NCBI GenBank assembly: GCA_031308135.1
Contig: JAHLJT010000631.1
Location: forward strand, 228,804,636-228,868,635
DNA length: 64,000 nt
Direction of reading: 5' to 3'
From: Acheta domesticus
Lineage: Eukaryota; Arthropoda; Insecta; Orthoptera; Gryllidae
This document shows, in pieces, positions 1 to 10,556 of this stretch. The position numbers were made by a program, and so were the translations under genes. Positions within the stretch are counted from its first letter, which is position 1; every line of letters starts with the position of its first letter. Under the pieces are notes generated by a model that was given only the letters and a program-made list of their open reading frames with translations, was not told where the DNA came from and made no database searches.

Positions 1-558
1 TCCGGACTTGGCGCGTACCGCTACTCGTGGCACTCTCGGGGCTCTCTCTCCAGACTGCTGTCGGAGTGTCGGCCGGCTCCCTTTAAAGGGCCGATCTAGG
101 CGGCGAGACTCGCTCCACGCCTCGAGCCTGCCGGACCGTGGCCACAGCCTGCCGCTGCCGCTGCCGCCGCCGATCCCACCAGAGCGCGCTGTCTAGATGC
201 TCGCGCGCCAAATACAATACTTATGCGCGCCGTAATAAGCGCGACATAACAATATGAAAGCGGTCGTTACGGAGAGGTAAACATAACACTGAGGAGAAAC
301 TAGATTATCTTATTCAACCATATTCAATGAACAGAAAGTTGTTTCAACAATCATAAATATGCTGTTTAGAATATTCACGTTTTAAATTCTCATAAAACAG
401 AAATCTAAATAAAGCATGAGCATGATGCGGTTTCTTCAGAGGCAAATTCTCTAATGTATAAAAACGTATTACATAACTGCAGCAAAAACTTCTACAAAAC
501 GTGTGCATGTGTCGAAACGTGGGCAAGTGCACTTACACAGAAGCCAACACTGACTTAC
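1..558. other. No assigned gene; GC-rich block then AT-rich sequence
   Basis: The first ~240 bases are strikingly GC-rich compared with the rest of the window, with GCCGCTGCC-type runs, and then change abruptly to AT-rich DNA. No protein family is recognisable in any frame. By position this lies downstream (minus strand) of a ppk exon, so it should be intron. The GC-rich block could be the edge of a transposon or LTR; that is inference only. Confidence 0.4.
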
Positions 559-686
559 ATTCTTCAAAAATCCATATAAAATAGCACTACGATTTTTATC
601 AGAAAAGTAATTACATGGAATTCTACACAAAAGCCACATATCTTCTTTGTTAAGCGGCGTGGGTATATTATATTCTGTCGCCAAGT
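559..686 (-). CDS. ppk: Pickpocket-like DEG/ENaC channel, ectodomain exon
   Basis: Candidate internal exon of a pickpocket (DEG/ENaC) sodium-channel subunit, an epithelial or sensory membrane channel. On the minus strand it is bounded by an acceptor (TTCTAATATCCATTAG) and a donor (GTAAGT). It reads 42 codons without a stop after two phase bases, containing EYNIPTPLNKEDMWLLC and IPCNYF. The two cysteines fit the ectodomain segment that follows the post-TM1 region in pickpockets. It sits 70 bp downstream of the next upstream exon. The phase does not match that exon cleanly: two bases are needed here but neither frame of 757-909 supplies one leftover base. So either the copy is decayed or an indel is present. 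Family assignment rests mainly on the neighbouring exons. Confidence 0.5.
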
Positions 687-756
687 CTAATGGATATTAG
701 AAGGTTAGTCAGCGGGTTGGTTTCTCGAAGCAAATTGCAATACGAACAAAACTCAC

Positions 757-909
757 TTTTTGAGCCAATTCCTTCAAATTGAAATTAATATCACAGATGG
801 GCGTATTTTCTCGTCGCAGTAGTGCGTGCATTCGATGCAGAATACGTCATACACAACGCTGTGGATTAGGGATGCGAAGGTCCAGTCGTTTTTGTATTCA
901 GGATACGTT
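757..909 (-). pseudogene. ppk: Pickpocket-like channel exon with frameshift
   Basis: Internal exon of the same pickpocket gene. The acceptor TTATTGCAG precedes position 909. One base completes the AA left by exon 1004-1207, giving Lys, and the frame continues as TYPEYKNDWTFASLIHSVV then FCIECTHYC. Clustered cysteines here fit the finger region of the DEG/ENaC ectodomain. About 20 codons before the donor (GTGAGT) the frame is lost. The convincing continuation, PICDINFNLKELAQK, is in another frame, so a one-base deletion (or two-base insertion) is implied near positions 810-820. This is either a pseudogenising mutation or a base-call error; the sequence alone cannot say which. Confidence 0.65.
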
Positions 910-1003
910 CTGCAATAATATTAAATTAATAAAGAACACAATTATTAAAGAATTTTTCATTACTTATAATTCCATGAAAGTAAAATTCAATTATGCCACT
1001 TAC

Positions 1004-1207
1004 TTCAAGAAATATTCTGAGGATGCAGGAATTTTACTTGCACTTTCAGTCTCACAAATAAGAATTTGTGGAAAAGAAGTATTCCAGTAAAGATAATCGG
1101 TCTCTGCTGCAAAACTCACCGGATTATGCTTGTATGCATAATAAGACGATTTTGTAAGTCGATAGGTAGCAAAGCAAGAACCAGCCAACACTACAAGCCA
1201 AAATAAC
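1004..1207 (-). CDS. ppk: Pickpocket-like DEG/ENaC channel, TM1 and start of ectodomain
   Basis: The best-supported host exon in the window. The acceptor TTCTGTCGGTTCTTCAG is followed by one phase base that completes Arg, then LFWLVVLAGSCFATYRL, the first membrane span of a DEG/ENaC subunit. Then comes NPVSFAAETDYLYWNTSFP followed by QILICE, which matches the conserved post-TM1 block of insect pickpockets. The exon ends at a donor GTAAGTGG with two bases left over. The phase matches both upstream N-terminal exons (18728-18849, 30159-30263) and the downstream exon at 757-909. Pickpocket subunits form amiloride-sensitive sodium channels used in mechano-, chemo- and hygrosensation. Which paralogue this is cannot be told. 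Confidence 0.85.
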
Positions 1208-1558
1208 CTGAAGAACCGACAGAAAAATACACGTTTGTTTTGATTTTTCCATGTGTGAAAAAAAATTTTATTGATTTTTGGACTTTTGAAAAAGTTTTAA
1301 AATCAAGTTCGAATTTCTAGTCAATTTCATATTATTTTTCTTAAAAGCTTCCTAAAACTGCTGTAATGTTTAAATATTTCTTTGAAACAAAATGTGTAAA
1401 TTAATAATAAAAATTGTTAGATTTCCGGGACAGGTGACAATTGTCCAAAAATTACTAATACATGCTGGTACTACAATTATTTCGAACGAACATCTAATAT
1501 TACTACTTGCAAAATAATGAATTTAAAATTAATAGAATAATCGGCTTTGAAAAATATC
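1208..1558. other. Intronic AT-rich sequence
   Basis: No coding signal. It lies directly upstream of the ppk TM1 exon on the minus strand and is presumably the start of a very long intron that runs to 18727. Confidence 0.5.
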
Positions 1559-1770
1559 TCAACGTAGTATTTTACTTTCCCGTATACGTAAGTATATACG
1601 TAGTATAGGGAAAGTTATGTAATGCTCAGCGAAAGGATGGCGAATTTTCGGCAGAACAAAATTCGTTGCCGGGCCGCGATAGCGAAAAAGTGGATAAATC
1701 CAGTTGGTAAATAAAGATCGGTTGGAAGATAAAAATCGGTCAGACAAGTGTTCTTTCTTGTTAAACATGG
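1559..1770 (-). repeat. Copy of dispersed 'TATACGTAGTATAGG' repeat
   Basis: Shares the ordered motifs ATACGTAGTATAGG, AAAGTTATGTAATGCT, GAATTTTCGGC, TTGCCGGGCCG and AAGTGGATAAA with 12138-12300. Related segments occur at 16181-16300, 22440-22680, 58690-58950 and 62620-62710. It reads like the head part of a non-autonomous element. No coding capacity. Confidence 0.7.
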
Positions 1771-2484
1771 ATTAGTCCAACGATGAGTTATCATCTAACG
1801 TTGAAACACTTGTCGCATCTTATCCTAAGGATCTGGATTTGAATCTTGCCGAAGATTTGAAACAGTTTCATTATTACACACTTTTGAAAATGAACGAAGA
1901 TAAAAGTATTCATGTTAATTATACTGATTTCTATAAAATCATTATAAATGATAAACTCCAGGCAGTTTTAAGAATCTGCCTTAGAATGTTTTTAACATTG
2001 ATGATAACATACTGTTCTGGAGAGCGATCTTTTTCACAGTTAAAAAGAATAAGCATCCTCTGAGAACGATGAGACAAGATATATTGAGTTCTTTGGCTTT
2101 ACTATCAATTGAATCTGATGTTATGCGTGCCTTGAATTTTGATGATTTAAAGAAATAATTTACTCGGCAAATGTGAAGAAATATATTTTAAATGAGCTAT
2201 ATTTTATATATCTGGAATGAATAGTCAAGTGTAAACGAAAAGTATTAATGAATGTAATTGATTGATAAAATTGATAACTGAAATGCATAAATATTGTATT
2301 GGTTTTTTAGTTAAGTTATATTGCGATTTGTCGTACATTTATAAAAACAACAATAAAAGACCTATTTAAGTGGATTTTAAATTAAAAATAGGAGTTTATT
2401 GTATACATTTGGATTAAAAAATCGGTCAATGGAGCCCCAAAATATTTACTGCTTAGAGCCCCGCACACTGGTAATCCGGCACTG
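1771..2484 (+). mobile_element. hAT element relic, 3' part
   Basis: Holds the C-terminus of a hAT transposase (see 1780-2158), then a 3' end reading AGCCCCGCACACTGG...CCGGCACTG. Its reverse complement, CAGTGCCGGATTACCA, is a typical hAT terminal inverted repeat. The 5' end is absent, so the copy is truncated, perhaps by the repeat at 1559-1770. No target-site duplication can be confirmed with one end missing. Confidence 0.7.
1780..2158 (+). pseudogene. hAT transposase C-terminal (dimerisation) fragment, ZMYM1-like
   Basis: Reading frames give LAEDLKQFHYY, then LRICLRMFLTL, CSGERSFSQLKRI and, after a one-base shift near 2060, LRTMRQDILSSLALLSIE and ALNFDDLKK before a stop. The order (hydrophobic helix, SGERSFSxLKRIK, RxxxxxxRLxxLALLSIE) is the hAT C-terminal dimerisation domain as found in insect ZMYM-type-1-like transposase copies. 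Only the last ~120 residues survive and the frame is broken, so it is inactive. Confidence 0.8.
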
Positions 2485-2599
2485 CATTTAGGCCAGTGCA
2501 CCGTCGGGAATCGAATCTTTGGACCTACCAGAGGCATTGCAATTACATTTATGTAATTTCTGAACAAACAAAAAATTCTCCAAAATGAACTTTACGTTA

Positions 2600-2900
2600 T
2601 ATTAAAAAGTGCAATTTGCACTGTCCGTTCGAAATGTTTGAAGAAAAAAATTGGAGCTATTTATGAGAAAATGGCATTTGAGGGTTTCTGAAAATGCGGA
2701 ATTTTGAGCTAATTTTCACAGAAAACGGTCGTGTTTTCGAGAAACTTTACTTGACATTATTTTAAAAAAAGCACTCGTAAATATAATAGTGTGAAAAAAT
2801 CGCCGCTAATATAAATATTAACGACGTGAGAGACAAGTCAAAAAAATTACATTTTTCTGATTTTTGAAAAAACAAAAAAATAGGGCAATATGGCAATATG
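2600..2900 (-). repeat. Dispersed hairpin-monomer repeat, minus orientation
   Basis: Matches, in reverse complement, the blocks at 13870-14060 and 19980-20200 (motifs CGTCGTTAATATT, GAGAAACTTTACTTGACATTATTT, GAAAACGG, GGCATTTGAG). The same orientation recurs at 63640-64000. Non-coding. Confidence 0.75.
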
Positions 2901-3254
2901 GCCCTCATGAAGAATAGGTAGGCCCCGGGGCCAGGTAATATCAGTGTAGAACTCTTAAAATCAGCACCTGATAGTGTGATGGAAATACTGGCAACAATTG
3001 TTAATACAGTGAAATTATTTTAGCGTGGCCGCTCGAGGTCAGGGCCCAGAGCAGCCGGAAGAGTCCATTCCTTAAACTTACCGCTTTAGGGGGCAGCGCC
3101 TCCCTTCCCAGGACGTGTTGACAGTCCCACTCCCGTTGAGTAAACATTGACCCTGACTATTCGACTCCGCAAAGTGCCAGTTTTCAGTTGCATTTCCCTA
3201 ACAGAGTACAGCAATTTGTATGAAGTTCTATATAAGTGATTATTATTTGGTTGT
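2901..3254. other. Unassigned sequence with a moderately GC-rich patch
   Basis: 2990-3130 is richer in G and C than its surroundings (GGTCAGGGCCCAGAGCAGCC). No frame gives a recognisable protein. It may be the 5' part of the transposase relic that follows. Confidence 0.3.
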
Positions 3255-3587
3255 GATCATTGCAATGCGACCTGCTCAGAGCAACTTACAAAAGGTCGTC
3301 CTTCACAGTCAGACGTGTGAAGTCGTCACCAAAGTACATTTATCAATTTATGATGAGACGCTAAAGAAGGTATTGAAAATATCAAAGCAGTTCTTAAGGT
3401 GGTAACTGCTGCTTCGGGTGTTTCGAAAATATCGATTTACAGAATTAATAAGGAAATTAATTCTATTCAATCAGGAGAATCGTGTTAATTTTCCGTACCT
3501 AATAAAGAGAAGAAAAGGACGTGGCATCTGTTCTCGGCGGTTTCAATGAGAGTGCAATTTGCCGCACAATAATTGAACGCACCATAT
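3255..3587 (+). pseudogene. HTH-domain DDE transposase relic, N-terminal part
   Basis: Three frames joined by small shifts give QKVVLHSQTCEVVTKV, then GIENIKAVLKVVTAASGVSK followed by ISIYRINKE, then KDVASVLGGFNESAICRTII. This is the order seen at the N-terminus of an insect-abundant transposase family (helix-turn-helix with AAxTGVSxxTVxRIxKE, then LxxFDxxxIRRTIxEFY, followed in intact members by an IS630/Tc-type DDE domain). The sequence stops exactly at the ATAT target site of the Gypsy element. The acidic reading frame on the far side (11776-11944) could be the tail of the same copy. Family identity is from memory of its motifs, not from a search. Confidence 0.55.
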
Positions 3588-5070
3588 TGCGACTACCCTT
3601 CGTCTTCGGTCGGGCGCCTCGGACGGGTAGCCGGCTCGCTCAGTCGATAGACAGTCTGGCCTGAAATGGCGATGATGGAGGGAGCTGGCGGTCGGGGTCA
3701 AATGAGAAGCATTGCATTCATATAACAACATGGGGGATTTATTCAGTAATAAATCACGAATGAACTGATACCAATCATGTCGGCGAGCATGTTCCCCTTT
3801 ACCCAAATCAAAAAAAACATGTCATGCACACACACAAGTTAAAATTAAGAAATACAAATTAATACAATTACAATGACAAAGATTTTCTCCTTGCGCAAAT
3901 TCCCTCTTGGCGGCCAAGCGCGGCCGGGGAATCTCTCTTCGTCGCCCGGTCAAAAGGTAATTAGCAAAAATTGTTCGCCACACAGTTTATGACTTTCGAC
4001 CACGGGCGCACCACAAAAGCAAAATAAATACTGCCTCCGCAAGGCGGCTTGCACAACCCACCAAAGTTGAATAACCCCGGGCCGTCAGCTGGCTGCGAGG
4101 GTCGTCACGGGCGATGAGGCGCCGGAACTCGGGTGGGGTGCGCAGGACTGAACCAGGTATACAGCGAGGGGGCTGCTGGGGCTGGCCCAACACACAGCGC
4201 CGTCCGCTAACTGTTGTGAATGATTAGGTAATGTTTGCTCGAACGAATGATCTCCTCACTCTCGATCTATCACACGGTATTTTGGAGATCGAAGCGAGTT
4301 CGTGAATCATCTGATAATCTCACGAGAAAAGTCCCGAATTCGAGCACAAGTCGGATATGAACACAGCACAATTCACTGTCAATTGTCCGTCACACAGCCC
4401 CGCGGTCTACAATTGTTAAAGGGGACTTGCACAAATTCTCCCAAGAAAACTCAATGTATTTTTATAAGTCCATCCAACACGAACCGAACTCTGTCTCCGG
4501 CGCCTAGTGCCACCACAAAGGCAACTTGTCCCCCCTTGACCGCTACTCGCGTCCTACCCCGAACGCAACTCGTTCGCTTCTCCCCTCGCGTCGCCTGCTC
4601 GAAGTCCCTCGAAGCTTCTTTCCCCCACCAAAATTATCCCCAAGATTCTGGAACCTTCCAGAACATTGCCTAATTCCGGCGGCTGTTGGCGCAAGGGTAG
4701 TGCGTCTCAAACTATTTCTGCCCAATCGTCGAGTGTTTTTAAGGCCGAGAAATGAGAGAGAAGCTGGCTATCGCTCCCTCTCGCTTCAATTTTGCGTCAA
4801 ATAGGGGCAGTTATTAATGACTGGGGGTGTGAGGGGCTGGAAATCTCAAGGGAGGCTGGGGGGGCTCTGAGCGTCGCGGAAAAATACCGGGGGGTGCCGT
4901 GCGCACGAAACGATCACCCAAGCTCCGGGACACGTGGCCATGACAAATCCAAAGTGTAGGGGGGCGGCGAGTGGCCGCCGCCCTGGCGCCGTCCGCTGAC
5001 CCTCGCTGTCGTGCGACGCGGAGTAATTCTTAGGCGCGCAATTAACTGTAATATATTCGGTATCACTACA
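3588..5070 (-). repeat. 3' LTR of the Gypsy element (with insertion)
   Basis: Starts TGCGACTACCCT and ends TATCACTACA on the plus strand. After removing 302 bp (3600-3901) plus one CCCT, it aligns base for base with 10577-11752. Differences seen: A/G at 3952 versus 10635, G/A at 4685 versus 11368, seven versus six Gs near 4858, and T/C at 4914 versus 11596. Short reading frames inside are duplicated in both LTRs and are not genes. Confidence 0.93.
3600..3901. other. 302-bp insertion within the 3' LTR
   Basis: Absent from the 5' LTR. It is flanked by CCCT on both sides (3596-3599 and 3902-3905), as expected of a 4-bp target-site duplication. It starts TCGTCTTCGG and ends GCGCAAATT, so it lacks TG...CA ends and obvious inverted termini. 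The left half is GC-rich and the right half AT-rich. Its class is unknown. Confidence 0.7.
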
Positions 5071-5088
5071 TTGGCCTCCCTTCCCGCA
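5071..5088 (-). other. Polypurine tract of the Gypsy element
   Basis: On the minus strand GCGGGAAGGGAGGCCAA abuts the LTR start TGTAGTGATACC. A purine-rich run directly inside the 3' LTR is the usual plus-strand primer of LTR retroelements. Confidence 0.8.
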
Positions 5089-5446
5089 ATAGAGATATGC
5101 ATCGTGTTTTAAAATTCGTAAGGCGTGGTGAGAAATTTTGAAACCTGAGATGCTTATCTCGTCAAAAAAATTAGAAAAGTGGTACCGAATTCTAAAGACT
5201 AATATCTCTGTTAACAATTGCATAAAAGGTCTTATCCAACTAATTACCCTTAAATTAAACTCACTAATCCTAATAATCATGGAGTAATAAACAAACTAAT
5301 AAACTAAAAGAAATTGAATTCCCTAATCCTACGGTTACAAATAATATTTCTCAATCAGTGAAGGCACGGCTATCGCAAACTACTCGGCAAGCTGTAAGGT
5401 CCTGGCGAGTTTATTTCAGAGATCAATAAAATTAGATTTGAAGTTT

Positions 5447-8070
5447 TCATTCTTTAAAGGGTCGCAGATTAAAAAAATTGAATTTGCCTGCTGGAAGACC
5501 GTTTGCATCTTTGAGTTGGCACACGTTGGGGTGCGGAATTGTTTCAATAATAAATGGCCCAGTAAACAATGGGAAAAATTTATGGAAGAGACCGGCAGGC
5601 TGATGACTCACTCTCGGGGTTCGAACCAACACCTTCTCGCCTACATGAAACTGATAGGGATTTTTGACCTGTGCCTCCCTCTTTTTGGCATTTTTGCTGA
5701 GATTTTCCATGATAATTCTGCACCGAGTTTCATAATTTGGTACTGGCTGTCCCGATAACCTTGCTAACAATGGGAATAAATGCTTAGGTTTCTTCCCAAA
5801 ATGGGCTTCATGAGGTGACATGCCAATAGAGTCGTGTTCAATCATGTTAATCCACTCGTTGATGTTTTTGATTAACAGAGGCCATTCCTTATGGTTGTGA
5901 GCAACGTAAACGCGGAACAAACGTGAGATTTCCTTCATTACTCTCTCACTTGGGTTTGATTGAGGATGCCGAATTGAAGAAAAGATAAGAAACCCCTTCA
6001 CTTTCTAAAGTTTGCCTCCAGGCAGTTCCGGTAAATTGTGAGGCGTGATCGCTGAGAACCTTTCGGTATGTTCCGGCGGTTTGAAAAAAGTCCCGGGTCA
6101 GCCGTCTGAGGCAGTTCTGTGCAGTAGGTCTAGTAATCGGGTAAAGCTGTGTGAATTTTGAAAAGCCATCAATTATTACTAGTATGTGCTTGTACCCGTA
6201 TCTGGCAGTAGGCAGTGGTCCGTATAAATCTAAGCAGGCAAGTTCATTAGGGGCTGTAGGAATCACGTGCTTCATTGGCCCGTCGTAATGCCTATTTGGG
6301 AACTTAGTCATCTGACAAGTTACGTATTTCGAAATAGTAGCCCTTGTCTGTCTCGCCATGTTCTTCCAGTAAGCGAATGTCAGTAAAACTTTCAAAATTT
6401 TGTTTCCCCCAAAATGTCCATGTTTTTGATGCACGTAGGTTATAAGCCTATCAGTAATTTCAGCGGGTATCAACACTCGGTACTCGTCCGGCTGTTGCTT
6501 TGTCCTAAACATCACCAGATTATTTGAAAATTTTACTAATCCCGGGTTGAGGTTGAATTTCTCAAATAGCGGGTCATTCTGATCAAGTGAGTCCTGAAGG
6601 AATGATCTAGCTTTGCCAATGATGGCATCCTGCTCCTGCAATCTCTGAAGGTTGCGAGGTTGCATTTCGGGAATCGGATCGACATTTAAATTGATGGTGT
6701 TCATGTAAAATAAAGTTTCATTCTGGACATACTGGTTGGTTGCATAAGGCAATCTGCTTAGAAAATCAGCTATAGGGTTGTTTATTCCTTGGCAATGTTG
6801 AATTTCGAAATTAAACTGTTGAAGGCACAGTACCCAACGTAATAGCCTAGCGTTGGCGCAATGACAGCGCTTGAGAAAGATTAGTGCTTTGTGATCAGTG
6901 ATAATATAAAATTTCCTTCCAGCCAGGTAGCCTAACATCTTTTGAAGAGCCCATACTATTGATAACGCCTCCTTCTCAGAGACAGAAAATTTTTGTTCAT
7001 TTGGTCTAAGTACTCTACTCGCGACAGCAATAATTTTATAACCTGGATCTTCATTGTCTCTTTGCGTCAAAACACAACCTATGCCAACATTGGAACTGTC
7101 TGTTTGGAGAAAGAACGGCTTGTCGAAATTTGGATGATTCATCATAACGACGTTTCTGAAAGCCGCTTTGATTTGTTCAAATGCCCGTTCATGTTCCTCG
7201 GTCCAATGCCATTTTGCTCCTTTCCGTAACAAATTTACTAATGGGGCCGTAAGAATCCCATACCCCGGAATAAAGCGTGACTGGTAGACACACATGCCCA
7301 AGAATCCTTTCAACTGTTTTGGGTTATGCGGGCGCGAAATCTGATCGATTGCTTTAACTTTCTCCCGATCGATCTGAACACCTTCTGTATTAACGCAATA
7401 GCCTAAAAAAGAAATTTCACGAGTGCAAAACTGTGACTTAGCTACATTTAGTCTCATTTGATTGGCAGAAAGGCATTCTAACAGTCGCCTTAAATGACAA
7501 AGATGTTCCTGAAAATTTTGAGACGAAATCACAAGGTCGTCAATGTAAGGCGTAACGAAGCGTTTGAGTTCGTCACCTAGTTTTTCATCTAAACATCGGA
7601 TGAAGGCTGCGCCACTATTCTTTAGGTCGAAAGGCATCCGCTTCCAGACATAAGTGAGGCCGTTGTAAAGGAACCCTGTAAATTTTCTGTCGTCTGGGTG
7701 GATAGCAATTTGCCAGTACGAACTAGAAAAATCCAAAGCTGAAAAAGTTTTGTTTGGTTAAACTTCCAAAGAATTTCATCAATGTTCTGTAGCGCTTCGT
7801 TTTCTGGAACGGTCACTTCATTAATTCTGCGAGCGTCTAAACAAATTCTGACCCCTCCGTCTTTCTTTTTTACAACTACAATCGGATTTAGATAGGCGGT
7901 CACTGATCTCTCGATGATGCCCTCGTCAATCATTTTCCTCACAGTCTCATCCACTTCCCCCCTTAAAGCTTGTGGAGTAGGATAGTTTTTCATCTTAAAT
8001 GGCGAGTCATCGGTAACCCTAATTCGAAAACAAAAATCTTTAATTGGATGAACGGGGCGACCGAAAACAT
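5447..8070 (-). pseudogene. pol: Gypsy pol: reverse transcriptase, RNase H, integrase (frameshifted)
   Basis: Three overlapping frames. 7622-8063 holds the RT start (NPIVVVKKKDGGVRICLDARR). 5946-7736 holds RT motif A (MDFSSSYWQIAI), the catalytic YIDDL box, RNase H (QTDSSNVGIG, VSEKEALSIVWAL, TDHKAL), the integrase zinc finger (YVHQKHGHFGGNK, then one Cys where two are usual) and integrase aspartates in LACLDLYGPLP and LSDHASQF. 5447-6001 holds the catalytic Glu region (RHPQSNPSERVMKE) and the integrase C-terminus (GPFII). Frameshifts lie near 7740 and 5990. An in-frame TAA near 8070 separates this part from protease. All main catalytic residues are present, so decay is mostly by indels. Confidence 0.95.
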
Positions 8071-8273
8071 GTAATTAACTGAGTAGCACTGTCCGCAACT
8101 GGGAGCGTTCATCATAATTCAAAAAATCACATTTTTGCACACTTTGGCAAATAATCCCCTCCGTAGTTTCCCCCCCCTTCCCAAGTTGCACTAGAAATGC
8201 TAAGGTCAATTCTATCTTCCCCGTCATCTTTAATAACAATTTCCTTACCGGTACCGAAACTCATAACATTTCT

Positions 8274-8738
8274 TCAAAAATCTATTATTCCACCGTTTTC
8301 TCTTAAAAAATCAACCCCCAAAATAACATCGTGATTAAGGTCATCAATTACTAAACAAGGCACATCAAACAACATATCCCCTATATCAATCGAGATCAGG
8401 ACCTGCATTGAAATTGGTTTGCTACGTTTTTTTCCAACCCCTATAACATAACATCTGACGGTGGGTAATGTCGGTACTGGGATTCGCTCGCTTACAAGTC
8501 GCGCATAAAATTTCTTTGACATAGCACTAATTTCACTACCAGTATCAATTAAAGGTTGGACACATAAATTTCCCATAGAGGATTCAATAATAGGGCATTT
8601 CCTGACACGTTCTTTGACAGTCACATCCTCGTCTTCGTTAAAATCAAAAAAGGCATAATTTACTGACACGATCTCATAAAACGGTATCTCTAAAGAAACT
8701 CGTCCGTCGCCCAGATACCGAGACAGCTTGGACGTTTC
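8274..8738 (-). pseudogene. pro: Gypsy aspartic protease segment of pol
   Basis: Pepsin-like retroviral-type protease with the active-site motif LIDTGSEISAMS and the C-terminal motif DVILGVDFL, the hallmarks of a retrotransposon protease that cuts Gag-Pol. The frame is open back to the gag stop and is -1 relative to gag (CAACAAATTAG at the junction), compatible with a -1 frameshift expression mode. It ends at a TGA just after GGIIDF, where intact relatives continue into the linker and RT, so another indel breaks pol here. Confidence 0.9.
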
Positions 8739-10398
8739 TAATTTGTTGAAGCCTGCCTAGACGAATTTTGACGTCCTTCTCTCTCGTCACGGTGTCCACG
8801 GTTCTCGCGGGATTCGGGCGGTGCTCGCCGATCATCCGCGTCGTTACCTTCGGCCCTATTGTCTCTGTACCACTGCGGCCTGCCTTGATAGTTTCCGTCG
8901 GGTCTGCGATTTCTGTCGCGATTCTCATTGTGATAGTTGTCCCGCGTTCTATCAAATTGAGCCAACAGTTCCTGGAAACGCTCTAGATCTTTGCACTCCA
9001 CGCTATTGACGATATTTTGCACATAAGTTGGAAAATGAGCTGTTAGTAACCAAATGATCTTTCGATCGTTTGCCTGCGGGTCACACAACTTGATTGCGGA
9101 GATTTTCTCCATGGCGTAATCTAAATAGGACTGTCCGTGGCGGTTCTCCCATCGTGATTCTAAAATTTTCTGCTCGAACTCATACCTCGTTCGCCCCAGT
9201 AACGATTTAAAAACTTCTCCCGAAACTCTTCATAATTTTGAGGAAAAGGAGATAAAGCGGAAATCCAATGAGCTGCGTTGCCTTTTAACAACTCCTGCAT
9301 AAATTTGGCCTTCAAGTGTGAAGGTACTGCCTTCGTGAGGTTCATGTAATTTTCTGCTCTATCGAGGAAAACTTTCGGATTTTCATCGGGTTTCCCTGAA
9401 AAATACAAGTTTTGCGGTGGGGCCCACGAGAAGCGAAGGCCTGAGCCGCCGGAACTCGGACTAGGATTGTTCTCGCGTTCCTTTTCAATTTCCTCCTTCA
9501 CTAATTCTAGAACAGTGTGATCAATTTCCCTCTTTAATTTAACTTCCCTCTCCCTGATATTTTCTTCACTAATATTACCGACTTGCGCTATCTTCTCGTG
9601 CATTTGCGAAACTTCGGAATGGAGTTTCTGTCCGATTTTATTGAACTTTTCGCCCATCTCCTGTTTAACTTCAGTGATCTTTTCAGTGACCGACTCACAA
9701 CACGCCTCTACCTTCTCGTCGCATGCCTGTAATTTAGTCTGAATTTCTGTTTTAAAGATTTTGAAATTTTCGGAAGTTTCTGCTCGTGCCTTTCCTAACT
9801 CTTGACTGAGTTTTTCTACGTTCCCCTCTATTTCCCCGCATCTGCCATCGACTTGATTTTTTAAAACCCCTATTTCATGGTTAAGTTTTTGTTCAAGATT
9901 TTCTAGTTTATTTGCCTGGGCTTCCAAATGACTTTCGATGCGGTCAAATCTGTCCTGACACTTGCTCTCGTGTGTCGTGAATCGTAAATCTAGCATTTCC
10001 TGTAATTTGGCGGCATTACTAGAGATTTTCTCCTCTAATTTCGCGACTGTCTTTTCCGATTGATCTTTAATTTCTTTCAATTTAGCAGCAGTGTCTGAAA
10101 ATTTCTCCTCAAATTTGGCAACAGTGTTCTCTGAAATTTCTTTCATAACGCGCAAGATCTCACTTAAGGTGGGACCTTGCGTTGACGGTTCCTCAAAGCT
10201 GTCTTCCCCCGTCACGTCGATACCTGATTCGTCCTGCATTTTTACGTCGTTACGCGGTTTCACTCGTTTTTCTACGCGCACACGGTATTCACACAACACA
10301 ACACAGAACAGAACAATAGCACTTACAAGGAAAACACAATAGAAAATAACATCCTCAACAGACCACAAGTTGTTAACTTCACCACACCGTCCTTCCAT
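8738..10398 (-). pseudogene. gag: Gypsy gag with N-terminal membrane segment and long coiled coil
   Basis: The main frame (9160-10398) starts MEGRCGEVNNLWS. It has a hydrophobic stretch at about residues 17-37 (VIFYCVFLVSAIVLFCVVL), a charged region, then about 200 residues of Glu/Lys-rich heptads (coiled coil). A capsid-like block follows (FSGKPDENPKVFLDRAENY, AAHWISALSP, EEFREKFLNRYWGE). A one-base indel near 9180 shifts the frame. The Gag C-terminus then resumes as YEFEQKILESRWENRHGQSY and MEKISAIKLCDPQANDRKI, ending in an Arg/Asp/Asn-rich tail at 8738. No CCHC zinc knuckle is seen; the basic tail may bind RNA instead. The membrane segment at a Gag N-terminus is unusual. Confidence 0.85.
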
Positions 10399-10505
10399 CC
10401 ATCATCTTAATAATTTGAACAAGTTAATAATTTCGACAGAGAAATCTCAGGGCGCTTATCTGGGATATTAAAAACACATTTTTTTTGCGATAATAGCGAT
10501 ATTAT

Positions 10506-10539
10506 CGTGCCCCTTGGTGGAAAACGACAATTGCGATTA
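10506..10539 (-). repeat. Diverged duplicate of the LTR-end/PBS segment
   Basis: CGTGCCCCTTGGTGGAAAAC followed by TTGCGATTA mirrors CGAGCCCCACGGTGGGAAAG followed by TTGCGACTA at 10552-10584, offset by 46 bp. It looks like an old tandem duplication of the LTR terminus and primer binding site in the leader. Confidence 0.6.
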
Positions 10540-10556
10540 TTTCGCGTTAATCGAGC

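Noticed and set aside
1114..1120. GTGAGT donor ending the TM1 exon at 1120
   Set aside because: The coding frame runs on through it with conserved pickpocket residues (VSFAAETDYLYW) to a better-phased donor at 1003.
4302..4804. Open frames inside the 3' LTR, duplicated at 10985-11487
   Set aside because: Both copies lie in LTRs and are identical because LTRs are identical. No known product and opposite or overlapping to the element's own transcript.
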